Origin: G965212025 sp965215765
GTDB lineage: Bacteria; Pseudomonadota; Gammaproteobacteria; Poriferisulfidales; Oxydemutatoraceae
NCBI GenBank assembly: GCA_965215765.1
Contig: OZ244118.1
Span: forward strand, 2,933,608-2,997,607
Direction: 5' to 3'
Length of the DNA: 64,000 bases
The position numbers were made by a program, and so were the translations under genes. Below are positions 53,754 through 62,822 of this stretch, one piece after another. The notes under the pieces are model-generated. The model had not been told where the DNA came from, made no database searches, and worked only from the letters and a program-made list of their open reading frames with translations. The first letter of the stretch is position 1, and every line of letters starts with the position of its first letter.

Positions 53754-55025
53754 ATGAAAAAACTATTATCCACAACTGTAGGTGCGTTAGCTCTAATGGC
53801 CTATAGTTCAGCGGCTTTTTCTGCTTTCGAAGGTTTGTCCATGATGCGGATGGGCGATTGGGAAGTGGATTTTAGCGGTAACGTCAATGCCTTCTACACA
53901 TTCGTCGAATGCGATGCTGCTGATGATGGGAACGTCGTAGCCGGCGGGCTTGCTTGCGGTTCCAACGGCTCTAGCCGTGACGTCAACGACGTCCGTACCG
54001 GTCTGTTGCCTTCCTGGTTGAATTTCTATGCGGTCACAGAAACCGATAGCGGGATCCGGACTGCAGTTCAGCTGAGCTTTCAACCTGGTGTTGATGGTGC
54101 CAATCAAGATGTTAATGGTGGGATTGACGGGGCTTTGGGTCTTAATAAGTCCAACTTCCGCCAGGTCTTTCTGACCTTCGGCAATGACGAGATGGGGACT
54201 TTCAAAATCGGGCGTGATCTTGGGCTTTATGCTTCCGATGCCATTCTCAACGACATGACGCTTCTTGGAGTGGGAACGGTCAGCGACCTTACGACTGGAG
54301 GTGGAAACACTTCATTGGGTCGCATCGGGGTCGGTTATCTCTATGCGGACTGGAAGGCTCAAGTACAATACGCGTCTCCAAACTACGACGGCTTTTCCTT
54401 CGCGGTAGCAGTAGTAGACCCATGGGCAGTTGCTGGATTAACTGGACAAACTCTGCCCGAGACACAAGAGCAAGATACACCCGGCTTTGAAGGCAAGATC
54501 AACTACAGCGGTCAAATGGACGACGTTGACCTTAGTCTATGGGCTGGCTTCATCTATCAAAGCATTGACTTTGTCGGTGACGCTCAGGGCGATCTTGATG
54601 CCACTGGCTGGGATCTAGGTGCCAAAATCTCGTCTGGTCCTTTTAGCTTGGTTGGTTATTACTACAGCGGCGAAGGCATTGGTACAACCGGCTTCCTGTG
54701 GGATGGCGTGGGAGACGCTGCTGGTGGCGGGCTAGAGGAAAGAGACTCCGACGGCTTTTACGTACAAGGCACGGTAGTCCTTCCCGACACCGGGACGAAA
54801 CTAGGCCTCAGTTATGGCGAGAGCAGTCTTGACTTGACGTCTGCTGAAAGAGCGATGGGTAACAACCTTGTGGATACCAACGAGTCATGGATCGCCGGCG
54901 TTTACCATCCCCTTGGTGAAGCGTTGAACCTGGTTGCTGAGTACACCAATACGGAATCTCAAGCCCATGCCGGCCACAAAGCAGAGGAGGATGTGTTTGC
55001 GCTCGGCGCGATCATGTTCTTCTAA
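53754..55025 (+). CDS. Outer-membrane porin, paralogue 1
   Basis: 423 residues. Signal peptide MKKLLSTTVGALALMAYSSA ending AFS-AF, then an amphipathic beta-strand pattern beginning DWEVDFSGNVNAFYTF and ending DVFALGAIMFF with the terminal phenylalanine needed for assembly by the Bam machinery. Two cysteines near residues 54 and 70 may form a disulfide in the first loop. General porin fold is inferred; pore selectivity cannot be read. It has the strong promoter and AAGGAG ribosome site and is probably the main expressed copy. Confidence 0.9.
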   Translation: MKKLLSTTVGALALMAYSSAAFSAFEGLSMMRMGDWEVDFSGNVNAFYTFVECDAADDGNVVAGGLACGSNGSSRDVNDVRTGLLPSWLNFYAVTETDSGIRTAVQLSFQPGVDGANQDVNGGIDGALGLNKSNFRQVFLTFGNDEMGTFKIGRDLGLYASDAILNDMTLLGVGTVSDLTTGGGNTSLGRIGVGYLYADWKAQVQYASPNYDGFSFAVAVVDPWAVAGLTGQTLPETQEQDTPGFEGKINYSGQMDDVDLSLWAGFIYQSIDFVGDAQGDLDATGWDLGAKISSGPFSLVGYYYSGEGIGTTGFLWDGVGDAAGGGLEERDSDGFYVQGTVVLPDTGTKLGLSYGESSLDLTSAERAMGNNLVDTNESWIAGVYHPLGEALNLVAEYTNTESQAHAGHKAEEDVFALGAIMFF

Positions 55026-55093
55026 TCCACTCTCGGAAAACCTGTCTCCGGTGGGCATTCGCTCACCGGGTCTCAGGTCTATTGAACAACAGC

Positions 55094-55127
55094 AAAAGGT
55101 CACAGAGATGTGGCCTTTTCTGTTTTT
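55094..55127 (+). terminator. Rho-independent terminator after porin 1
   Basis: Stem AAAAGGTCACA / TGTGGCCTTTT with a GAGA loop (55094-55119), followed by CTGTTTTT. The same hairpin with small changes follows every porin unit in the array. Confidence 0.88.
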
Positions 55128-55234
55128 AACGAGAATCCTTGCCTTCTACCACGAATTTATGCTATAAAACGTTGGTCTAAGATCCCTAGCGCTCAATTCA
55201 TGTGTGTAGGGGAACCAAGTATGGAGGTATTTAG

Positions 55235-55677
55235 ATGAAGAAACTACTACTAGTAGTTATTACAGTTTTGGTGTTACCCGCCTATATCCCTACGGCTTTT
55301 TCTGCTTTAAAAAGTTTGCCCACGATGTGGACGAGCGAATGGAAAGTGGGCATTAGTGCTAGCGTCAATTACGACGGAACTAGTGTTGGAAACCCTGCAA
55401 TCAGCGGTATTGCTTGCGTCTCTACAGATGGCAGGAGCTTTGACGTCAGCTACGTGCATACCCCCAAGCCTCAGTTGATTTTCTATGCGTGCACAGAAAC
55501 TGATAGCGGGTGGCAAACTGCGGTTCGTCTGAGCTTGCGATCTAGAGCTCATGAAGGCGGAGGCTCTAGTACTGGGGGGGTTGGTGATGAGTGATGCTGC
55601 TCTCTTTTTCGGAAGCTCAAGGTAGCCGCAAAGTAGAAGAGGATGTGTTTACGCTCGGCGTGATCATGTTCTTCTAA
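55235..55677 (+). pseudogene. Porin paralogue 2, internally deleted
   Basis: Has a porin start and signal (MKKLLLVVITVLVLPAYIPT) and about 110 codons resembling the first third of porin 1, strongly diverged, then runs into a stop at 55594. A short piece matching the porin end (VEEDVFTLGVIMFF) follows at 55636-55677. Some 300 codons of the barrel are missing. It keeps an AAG..GAGG-like ribosome site and its own terminator. Confidence 0.9.
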
Positions 55678-55745
55678 TCCTCTCTCAGAAAACCCTGTTC
55701 CCGGTTGGTATTCACTCACCGGGGATCAGTCTTAACAACAACAGC

Positions 55746-55779
55746 AAAAGGTCACAGAAATGTGGCCTTTTCTGTTTTT
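55746..55779 (+). terminator. Terminator after porin 2 remnant
   Basis: Copy of the array hairpin: AAAAGGTCACA, loop GAAA, TGTGGCCTTTT, then CTGTTTTT. Confidence 0.88.
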
Positions 55780-56196
55780 AAAGCCTTCTCAATAACACCG
55801 AACTAAGCAGAAAACCCACCGCAGTCACACACCACTAACACCTCTCTTTCAAGAAACAACACTCGAAGCGATAAGCATTACTCAGCGCGACCGACGCTGA
55901 CTTTAAACCTCACTCCAGAGTTTTATCTGCTACCAACTTTATCCGCACGTTGCCGGTGGCAATAAGACCCTAAAAACAATAAGCCCCCCGACTGCTCGTG
56001 CTTGGCAAATGCATGAAAACAACGAATCTGCCTACTGACCCAACAGCGCAAGATGCCAACAAAATCAAGAAGGACACTTACCCGCTACTCCCGTAATACG
56101 TTAACGAGCATCGCGAACTCTCCTTTAACGTACAACCGTGTTCATGGAGAACTGATTTAAGGGAGAAGACTTTGGTTTTTAAGAGGAGTATTTGGT
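55780..56196. other. Conserved porin-array spacer (upstream of porin 3)
   Basis: About 400 bp repeated with 80-90 percent identity upstream of porin 4 (57871-58291) and more weakly before porin 5 (59794-60214) and after it (61635-61960). It ends with a leader containing GGGAGAAGA and an AGAGGAG ribosome site. No gene is seen. It is part of the unit that was duplicated with each porin and should contain each porin's promoter, but I could not place one with confidence. Confidence 0.7.
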
Positions 56197-57530
56197 ATGA
56201 AAAAACTACTACCAATAACTGTGGCTACTTTGGTGTTAGTCACCTATAGCCCTACGGCTTTTTCTGCTTTTGAAGGTTTGTCCATGATGCGAATGGGCGA
56301 CTGGGAAGTGGATTTTAGCGGTAACGTCAATGCTTTCTACACATTCGTCGATTGCGATGGTGCTGGAGCTGGAAACCCTGTAGATGGCGGGCTTGCTTGC
56401 GGCTCTGCAGATGGCAGGGACTTCGATGTCAACGACGTGCGGACAGGCCTATTGCCTTCCTGGTTTAATTTCGTTGCGGGCACAGAAACCGATAACGGGT
56501 GGAAAACTGCGGTTCACCTAAGCTTTCAACCCGGTGTTGATGGCGGTAATCAGGCTGCTAATGGGGGGATTGATGGGGCTTTAGGTCTTAATACTTCCAA
56601 TTTCCGCCAAGTTTTTCTGGTCGTCGGCAATGACGAAGTCGGGACTGTTAAATTTGGGCGTGACCTTGGGGTTTTCGGCTCCGACGCCATTCTCAACGAC
56701 ATGACGCTTCTTGGAGTCGGAACAGTCGGAGGGACTACTGGAGGGGGAAACACTTCATTGGGTCGCATCGGGGTCGGTTATATCTATGCGGACTGGAAGG
56801 CTCAAGTGCAATACAAGTCTCCTGACTACGAAGGCTTTTCCTTCACGGTAGCCATCGTAGACCCATGGGCAGCATTGGATGCCCCGATGACTGCAGGGTC
56901 GGTGACGTTAGTCAGTGGACAGGGCGTGACTCAAGCACAAGACACACCTGGATTTGAAGGCAAGATCAACTATAGTGCTGAAATTGATGACGAGACTGAC
57001 CTTAGTCTATGGGCTAGCTTCATTTACCAAAGCATAGATTTTGTTGTTTCCCAAGGAATAAGTCAGAGCGACCTAGACGCTACTGGCTGGGATCTCGGTG
57101 CCAAAATCTCATCTGGTCCTTTTAGCCTCGTTGGTTATTACTACGACGGTGAAGGAATCGGGACTACAGGCTTTATGAGGGATGGCTTGGGATTGGGTGC
57201 AGTAGAGCTTGTGGAGAGGGACTCCGACGGCTTTTATGTGCAGGGTACGGTAACATTTCCCGACACCGGGACGAAACTCGGACTGAGTTATGGTGAAAGT
57301 AGTCTTGACTTGACAGGTGCCGAGGATAGAGCATGGAGAGACGGTTTACCCGCCGCTGCCCCCTTGGGAAATTTGGTAAAAAGCAATAGCTCATGGATCG
57401 CCGGGGTTTACCATCCCGTTGGTGAAGCGTTGAACCTGGTTGCTGAGTCACCAATACGGAAGCTCAAGCTCAGGCCGGACACAAAGCAGAGGAGGATGTG
57501 TTTGCGCTCGGCGCGATCATGCAATTCTAA
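56197..57530 (+). pseudogene. Porin paralogue 3, frameshifted just before its C-terminus
   Basis: Intact signal and barrel-like sequence for about 418 codons. One base is missing at about 57449 (GAGTCACC where the others have GAGTACACC). The reading frame then continues wrongly to 57636 and adds a basic, cysteine-bearing tail. In the original frame the end would read DVFALGAIMQF. The product therefore lacks the terminal beta-strand signal and would probably fail to insert. It might be a reversible or recent mutation. Confidence 0.85.
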
Positions 57531-57599
57531 TCCACTCTCGGAAAAACCTGTCTCCGGTGGGCATTCGCTCATCGGGGCTCGGGTCTATCGAACAACAGC

Positions 57600-57634
57600 A
57601 AAAGGTCACAGAGATGTGGCCTTTTGCTGTTTTT
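57600..57634 (+). terminator. Terminator after porin 3
   Basis: The array hairpin AAAAGGTCACA / TGTGGCCTTTT followed by GCTGTTTTT. The shifted porin 3 frame ends just beyond it. Confidence 0.85.
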
Positions 57635-57683
57635 AAGGCCTTCTCAATAACACCGAACTAAGCAGAAAGCCCACCGCTTAAAG

Positions 57684-57768
57684 CACCACCAATACGGAAT
57701 CTCAAGCCCATGCCGGCCACAAAGCAGAGGAGGATGTGTTTGCGCTCGGTGCGATCATGTTCTTCTAA
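57684..57768 (+). pseudogene. Orphan porin C-terminal end
   Basis: Encodes TNTESQAHAGHKAEEDVFALGAIMFF and stop with no gene body upstream. It is identical to the end of porin 1 and remains from a deleted porin unit, keeping its own terminator. Confidence 0.9.
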
Positions 57769-57836
57769 TCCACTCTCGGAAAACCTGTCTCCGGTGGGCA
57801 TTCGCTCACCGGGTCTCAGGTCTATTGAACAACAGC

Positions 57837-57870
57837 AAAAGGTCACAGAAATGTGGCCTTTTCTGTTTTT
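57837..57870 (+). terminator. Terminator after the orphan porin end
   Basis: The array hairpin AAAAGGTCACA, loop GAAA, TGTGGCCTTTT, then CTGTTTTT. Confidence 0.85.
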
Positions 57871-58291
57871 GAAGCCTTCTCAATGACACTGAACTAAGCA
57901 GAAAGCCCACAGTAGCCAAGCACTGCACTACTGGCACCTCATCTTTTAAGAAGCAATAGTCGAAGCGATAAGCATTGCTCAGCGCGATCGCCGCTGACTT
58001 TAAACCCCACGCCAGAGTTTCATCTGCTACCACTTTATCCGCACGTATGCCGGTGGCAACAAGACCCTAAAAGCAATAAGCCCCCCGACTGCTCGCGTTC
58101 AGCGAACACGTGAAATCAACGAATCTGTCTACTGACTAACAACGCGGTTCGGCAACAAAACCAAGAAAGACACTTGCTGCTACTCACGTAATATGTTAAT
58201 AAGCACCACGAACTCTCCTTTAACGTACAGCCGTGTTCATGTAGAACTAATTTAAGGGAGAAGATTTTGGTTCTTAAAAGGAGTAAGTAGT
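57871..58291. other. Conserved porin-array spacer (upstream of porin 4)
   Basis: A second copy of the ~400-bp spacer described at 55780. It ends in GGGAGAAGA and the AAAAGGAGTAAGTAGT leader that is nearly identical to that of porin 1. Confidence 0.7.
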
Positions 58292-59689
58292 ATGAGAAAA
58301 CTATTATCAATAACTGTGGCCACTTTAGCGTTAGTCGCCTATAGTCCTACGGCTTTTTCTGCTTTTGAAGGTTTGTCCATGATGCGAATGGGCGATTGGG
58401 AAGTAGACTTTAGCGGTAACGTCAACGCTTTCTACACTTTCGTTGATTGCGATGGTGCTGGAGTTGGAAATCCCATATACGGGGGGCTTGCTTGCGGCTC
58501 TGCAGATGGCAGGGACTTTGATGTCAACGACGTGCGGACAGGCTTATTGCCTTCCTGGTTGAATTTCTATGCGGTCACAGAAACCGATAACGGGTGGAAA
58601 ACTGCGGTTCACCTAAGCTTTCAACCCGGTGTTGATGGCGGTAATCAGGCTGCTAATGGGGGGATTGATGGGGCTTTAGGTCTTAATACTTCAAACTTCC
58701 GTCAGGTCTTTCTGACTTTAAGTGGTGACAAATTCGGGACTTTGAAAATTGGGCGCGACCTTGGAGTTTTCGGCTCTGACGCCATCAATAACGACATGAC
58801 GCTTCTTGGCGTGGGAACAGTCGGTGGTACCACTGGAGGTGGAAACACTTCATTAGGTCGTATTGGGGTTGGTTATATCTACGCAGACTGGAAAGCGCAA
58901 GTGCAATACGAGTCTCCCGAGTTTAAGGTTCTTAGTGGCAATGCCTCCTTCACGGTAGCAATCGTTGACCCATGGGCAGTGAGCTTTTCACCCGGGGCGT
59001 TACCACAAGGAATGGCAGTAGGTCAGGAACGAGATAGGCGTGGCTTTGAGAGCAAGATCAACTATGACTTTCAGTGGGGCGATTTTGATTTTTATCTATG
59101 GGCGGGCGGTGTCTATCAAAGCTTAAAGTCTGACGGTCCTGGTGGTTTAAGCTCTTTTGTCGCTCGTTCCGTTATCGGTGTGGATTGGGGTGGGAAAGTT
59201 TCGCTGGATTCCTTTACATTGACAGGTTATGCCTACAGTGGCAACGGCATCGGCACAACCGCCTTTCTCCGGGATGGCATTGGGCTCTCCGTTGATGGGG
59301 TCACCCCGGCACCAGGGAAGCGAAATTCTAACGGCTTTTATGTACAGGGCACGTTTGTCCTTCCCGACACCGGAACAAAACTCGGCCTCAGTTACGGCAA
59401 AAGTAATCTTGACTTGACAGGTACTGAGGAAAATTTAAGGAGAAATGGTGTGGCCGACACCTTCAAATACTATGAACTTACAAACGAGGAAGCCGCGGTC
59501 TATACGGCCTATGGGGCTAACTTGGGAAATTTGGTAAAAAGCAATAGATCATTGGTGGCCGGGGTTTACCACCCCCTTGGTGAAGCGTTGAACCTAGTTG
59601 CTGAGTACACCAATACGGAAGCTCAAGCTCAAGCCGGCCACAAAGCAGAGGAGGATGTGTTTGCGCTCGGCGCGATCATGTTCTTCTAA
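58292..59689 (+). CDS. Outer-membrane porin, paralogue 4
   Basis: 465 residues; start MRKLLSITVATLALVAYSPT, mature DWEVDFSGNVNAFYTF and C-terminal DVFALGAIMFF. The first ~200 residues are almost identical to porin 3. The middle differs strongly (for example FYLWAGGVYQSLKSDG and an inserted loop with VADTFKYYELTNEEA), pointing to variable outer loops. Ribosome site AAAGGAG eight bases before the ATG. Confidence 0.9.
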   Translation: MRKLLSITVATLALVAYSPTAFSAFEGLSMMRMGDWEVDFSGNVNAFYTFVDCDGAGVGNPIYGGLACGSADGRDFDVNDVRTGLLPSWLNFYAVTETDNGWKTAVHLSFQPGVDGGNQAANGGIDGALGLNTSNFRQVFLTLSGDKFGTLKIGRDLGVFGSDAINNDMTLLGVGTVGGTTGGGNTSLGRIGVGYIYADWKAQVQYESPEFKVLSGNASFTVAIVDPWAVSFSPGALPQGMAVGQERDRRGFESKINYDFQWGDFDFYLWAGGVYQSLKSDGPGGLSSFVARSVIGVDWGGKVSLDSFTLTGYAYSGNGIGTTAFLRDGIGLSVDGVTPAPGKRNSNGFYVQGTFVLPDTGTKLGLSYGKSNLDLTGTEENLRRNGVADTFKYYELTNEEAAVYTAYGANLGNLVKSNRSLVAGVYHPLGEALNLVAEYTNTEAQAQAGHKAEEDVFALGAIMFF

Positions 59690-59759
59690 CCCACTCTCGG
59701 CAAAAATCTGTCTCCGATGGGCATTGGCTCACCGGATCTCAGGCCTATTGAACAACAGC

Positions 59760-59793
59760 AAAAGGTCACAGAAATGTGGTCTTTTCTGTTTTT
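59760..59793 (+). terminator. Terminator after porin 4
   Basis: The array hairpin AAAAGGTCACA, loop GAAA, TGTGGTCTTTT, then CTGTTTTT. Confidence 0.85.
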
Positions 59794-60214
59794 GAAGCTT
59801 TCGCAATAAGTCGAACTGAGCAGAAAGCCCACCGCTTAACGCACCACTAACACCACTCTTTCAAGAAGCAATACTCGAAGCGATATCCGTAGATGAAGCT
59901 CAGCGCAACCGCCGCTGACTTTGAACCTGGCGACAAAATTTCATCTGATGCCTGCTTTGTGCGCACGAAGCCGGTGGCAACAAGACCTTTAAAACCACAG
60001 GCACCGAACTGTTGCCTTTTGCAAAGCGCAGGAAAAAGCCCTGCATTCAGCTGCTAAAAAAATCCCGCGCAATAGCAGTAAAACCAGGAAAGATGTTTGT
60101 CAGCTACTTCCAAGCATGTTACAAAGTGATCACCATTTCTCCCTAACAGCACAGCCGTGTTCACAGAGAACTGATTCCAGGGAGAAGACTTCATTTTTAT
60201 AAGGGCCATCTGGT
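59794..60214. other. Diverged porin-array spacer (upstream of porin 5)
   Basis: A more diverged copy of the ~400-bp spacer, ending in a GGGAGAAGACTTC leader. The ribosome site here is weak (AAGGGCC), so porin 5 may be poorly translated. Confidence 0.6.
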
Positions 60215-61531
60215 ATGAAAAAACTGCTATCAATAACTGTGACGGCTTTGTCGTTAGTCGCCTATAGCCCTGCGGCTTTGTCGTTAGTCGCCTATAGCCC
60301 AGCGGCTTTTTCCGCTTTTGATGGTTTGTACATGATGCGGGTGGGCGAATGGGAAATGCACTTTAGCGGAAACGTCAACGCCTTCTACACATTCGTTGAT
60401 TGCGATGGTGCTGATGCAGGGCCAGTAGCCGTTGGGCTTGCTTGCGGTTCCGTACTCGGCGACCGGCAGGTCAGCGACGTGCGCACCGGCCTATTGCCTG
60501 CATGGTTGAAAATTCACGCGCGCACAGAAACCGAAAGCGGGATCAAAACTGCAATTCACCTGAGCCTTCTAGCCAATGTTGGTATCGAAAGTCAGGCTCC
60601 TTTTGGGGGGATTAGTGGGGCTTCCGGGGTTAACACTTCCAATTTCCGCCAAGCCTTTCTGACCTTTGGCAATGACGATATGGGGACTATCAAGATCGGG
60701 GATTTTCTTGGGGTTTTTACTTCCGATGCCATTATCAACGACATGACAATTCTTGGTGTGGGGACGGTCAGTGATGGTACTGCTGGAAGTGGACACGCTT
60801 CAGTGGGTCGCGTTGGGATCGGTTATCCCTATGCAAACTGGAAATCTCAAATACAATACGAGTCTCCAGACTACAATGGCTTTTCCTTCACGGTAGCAGT
60901 CTTGGAGCCATGGGAAGTGTTTGCACTAGGCACTGGACATTTACAAATTCCGGCGCAAGCGCAAGATACACCCAGCTTTGAAGGCAAGATCAACTATAGC
61001 GGCCAAGTGAACGACGTTGACCTTAGTCTATGGACTAGCTTCGTTCATCAAAGTATAGATTTTGTTGTTCCGCAAGGAGTCACTCAGGACAACCTTGACG
61101 CCACTGGCTGGGAACTCGGTGCCAAAATCTCGAATAATTCTTTTAGCCTGGTGGGTTATTACTACGAGGGCGAGGGAATCGGCACCACCGTTTTTCTCTT
61201 TGATGCCTTGGGACCTGATAGTAGCAGGCAACAACTTGAGGAGCGAGATTCAGATGGCTTTTACGTACAAGGCACGGTAACCCTTCCCAACACCTGGACG
61301 AAAATCGGCCTCAGTTATGGCGAAAGCAATCTTGACATGACTTCGGGTGAAACCTTACTAGACTCAGGCCACTTGCTGAAAAGCAATGCCTCATGGATTG
61401 TTGGCATCTACCAACCCCTTAGTGCAGCACTACACCTGGTTGCTGAGCACACCAATACGAAATCTCAAGCCCAAGCCGGCTACAAAGCAGAGGAGAATGT
61501 GTTTGCGCTCGGCGCGATCATGTTCTTCTGA
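60215..61531 (+). CDS. Outer-membrane porin, paralogue 5
   Basis: 438 residues, the most diverged complete copy. The signal peptide contains a perfect-looking internal duplication: ALSLVAYSPA occurs twice, from a 30-bp direct repeat at 60243-60302, giving a signal of about 35 residues. Mature part from EWEMHFSGNVNAFYTF to NVFALGAIMFF. Several strands differ from the others (KIGDFLGVFTSDAI). Likely functional barrel. Confidence 0.88.
   Translation: MKKLLSITVTALSLVAYSPAALSLVAYSPAAFSAFDGLYMMRVGEWEMHFSGNVNAFYTFVDCDGADAGPVAVGLACGSVLGDRQVSDVRTGLLPAWLKIHARTETESGIKTAIHLSLLANVGIESQAPFGGISGASGVNTSNFRQAFLTFGNDDMGTIKIGDFLGVFTSDAIINDMTILGVGTVSDGTAGSGHASVGRVGIGYPYANWKSQIQYESPDYNGFSFTVAVLEPWEVFALGTGHLQIPAQAQDTPSFEGKINYSGQVNDVDLSLWTSFVHQSIDFVVPQGVTQDNLDATGWELGAKISNNSFSLVGYYYEGEGIGTTVFLFDALGPDSSRQQLEERDSDGFYVQGTVTLPNTWTKIGLSYGESNLDMTSGETLLDSGHLLKSNASWIVGIYQPLSAALHLVAEHTNTKSQAQAGYKAEENVFALGAIMFF
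60243..60302 (+). repeat. 30-bp tandem duplication inside the porin 5 signal peptide
   Basis: CGGCTTTGTCGTTAGTCGCC and the next ten bases are repeated once in tandem, in frame, adding ten hydrophobic residues to the signal core. Confidence 0.95.
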
Positions 61532-61600
61532 CCCACTTTCGGAACCCCCTGTCTCCGGTGGACATTCGCTCGTCGGGGATAGAGCTTATCGAACAACAGC

Positions 61601-61634
61601 AAAAGGTCACAGAAATGTGATCTTTTTTGTTTTT
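61601..61634 (+). terminator. Terminator after porin 5
   Basis: The array hairpin AAAAGGTCACA, loop GAAA, TGTGATCTTTT, then TTTGTTTTT. Confidence 0.85.
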
Positions 61635-62018
61635 GATGCCTTCCCGTTAACGCCGAACTAATCGAAAAGCTCACCGCGCATGACTGACACCTCTCCTTTA
61701 AGAAGCAATGTTCGAAGCGATAAGCATTGTAAACATTGGCGACAGAATCTCATCTGGTGCCAGCTTTGACGCACGAAGCCGGTGGCAGCAAGGTCTTGAA
61801 AATCACAGAAGCCGAACTGTTGCCATTTGCCAAGCACAGGGAAAAGCCTTGGGTTCGACAGTTGAATCAGTCACACACAATAGCAGCAAAACCGAGAAAG
61901 GCTTATACTTCGCGCCGTCATGTTTTTTTGTTCCCCCAAGACAGTTGAACTCTCGCTCTTAACACCATGAGTCGTGAGTGGCTTGCAGCAAGGTTCTGAA
62001 CAGCAAACACAAAGCCCC
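61635..62018. other. Spacer between porin array and following gene
   Basis: Starts with diverged porin spacer sequence (to about 61870), then unique DNA leading to the next gene. It contains an 84-residue open frame that is a shadow of the spacer, not a gene. Confidence 0.6.
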
Positions 62019-62813
62019 ATGAAATTTAAGCCTTCCTTACACTGCCTTTATCCCGCGTGTCTGTTCATGCTGTTGTTTGCTTTCACGGCAACAGCAACTG
62101 CCGAGACGGTGGTTTGGACAGGCTCTAATGACCAAAAGGTGTGGCTGGATGCGAGCGGATCCCGTCAGAAGAACCGGCATCCGTACAAAATTTCGCCGCA
62201 AACGCTTAGCAGGTTCCTGGTGAGCCTCGAGATCTCCGAAAACAACAAAAAAGCTGTCAGGAAGGGAAATCGTGTCCCGCTCTTTTCAGAAGGCAAAGCC
62301 AACGAACTCGCTCAGTTGCTTGCCAAGGCACTGCGCAAGGTACGCCCGAATCAGGATGTGTTTTTTCAAATCAATGACACGGAAGAAGGATTTGCTGCAT
62401 TCTTGGGGAATGAAGTCGTCAGCGGAGGCCGAGCCTTCGTAAACGCACGCGGATACTTGAATATTATTTTTGGCGAAATCAAAAAGGGTTACAAAGAGAA
62501 ATGGCTCTTAGGGCAAAAAGTGGATCAAGACGTTCCCGTACAGACGGGAGAGCGATCAAAGGCAAGGCGGCTACAATTCCGAATTCAGCCCGTTTCGGGC
62601 TTACGTTTTGCCAAAAGATCAAATGGAAAGAGACGCCAAGACTGGATCATTTTTGATCCACGTGTCAGCCTGCAAGCTGACAGCAAACCGACATCAGCAG
62701 GCTTTTCCGGACTGGAAGAGCGTCTGAGACGACTGAAGCGTTTACGGAGTTCAGGCTTGATCAGCCCGGAAATCTATAACGCCGAAGTGAAAAAACTTCT
62801 AAAAAACTTGTGA
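62019..62813 (+). CDS. Exported protein with C-terminal SHOCT-like motif
   Basis: About 264 residues: signal peptide (YPACLFMLLFAFTATATAE), then a mixed domain (VVWTGSNDQKVWLDA, LAQLLAKALRKVRPNQDVFF, SGGRAFVNARGYLNIIFGEI) and a short C-terminal helix pair (LEERLRRLKRLRSSGLISPE, then YNAEVKKLL) that matches the SHOCT oligomerisation motif. The ATG at 62019 puts the signal at the N-terminus. Function unknown; envelope location inferred. It ends 9 bp before the hydrolase gene. Confidence 0.75.
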   Translation: MKFKPSLHCLYPACLFMLLFAFTATATAETVVWTGSNDQKVWLDASGSRQKNRHPYKISPQTLSRFLVSLEISENNKKAVRKGNRVPLFSEGKANELAQLLAKALRKVRPNQDVFFQINDTEEGFAAFLGNEVVSGGRAFVNARGYLNIIFGEIKKGYKEKWLLGQKVDQDVPVQTGERSKARRLQFRIQPVSGLRFAKRSNGKRRQDWIIFDPRVSLQADSKPTSAGFSGLEERLRRLKRLRSSGLISPEIYNAEVKKLLKNL

Positions 62814-62822
62814 GGCAACAAC

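Noticed and set aside
61708..61962. An 84-residue protein after porin 5
   Set aside because: The sequence is the continuation of the porin spacer, which is non-coding in its other copies.
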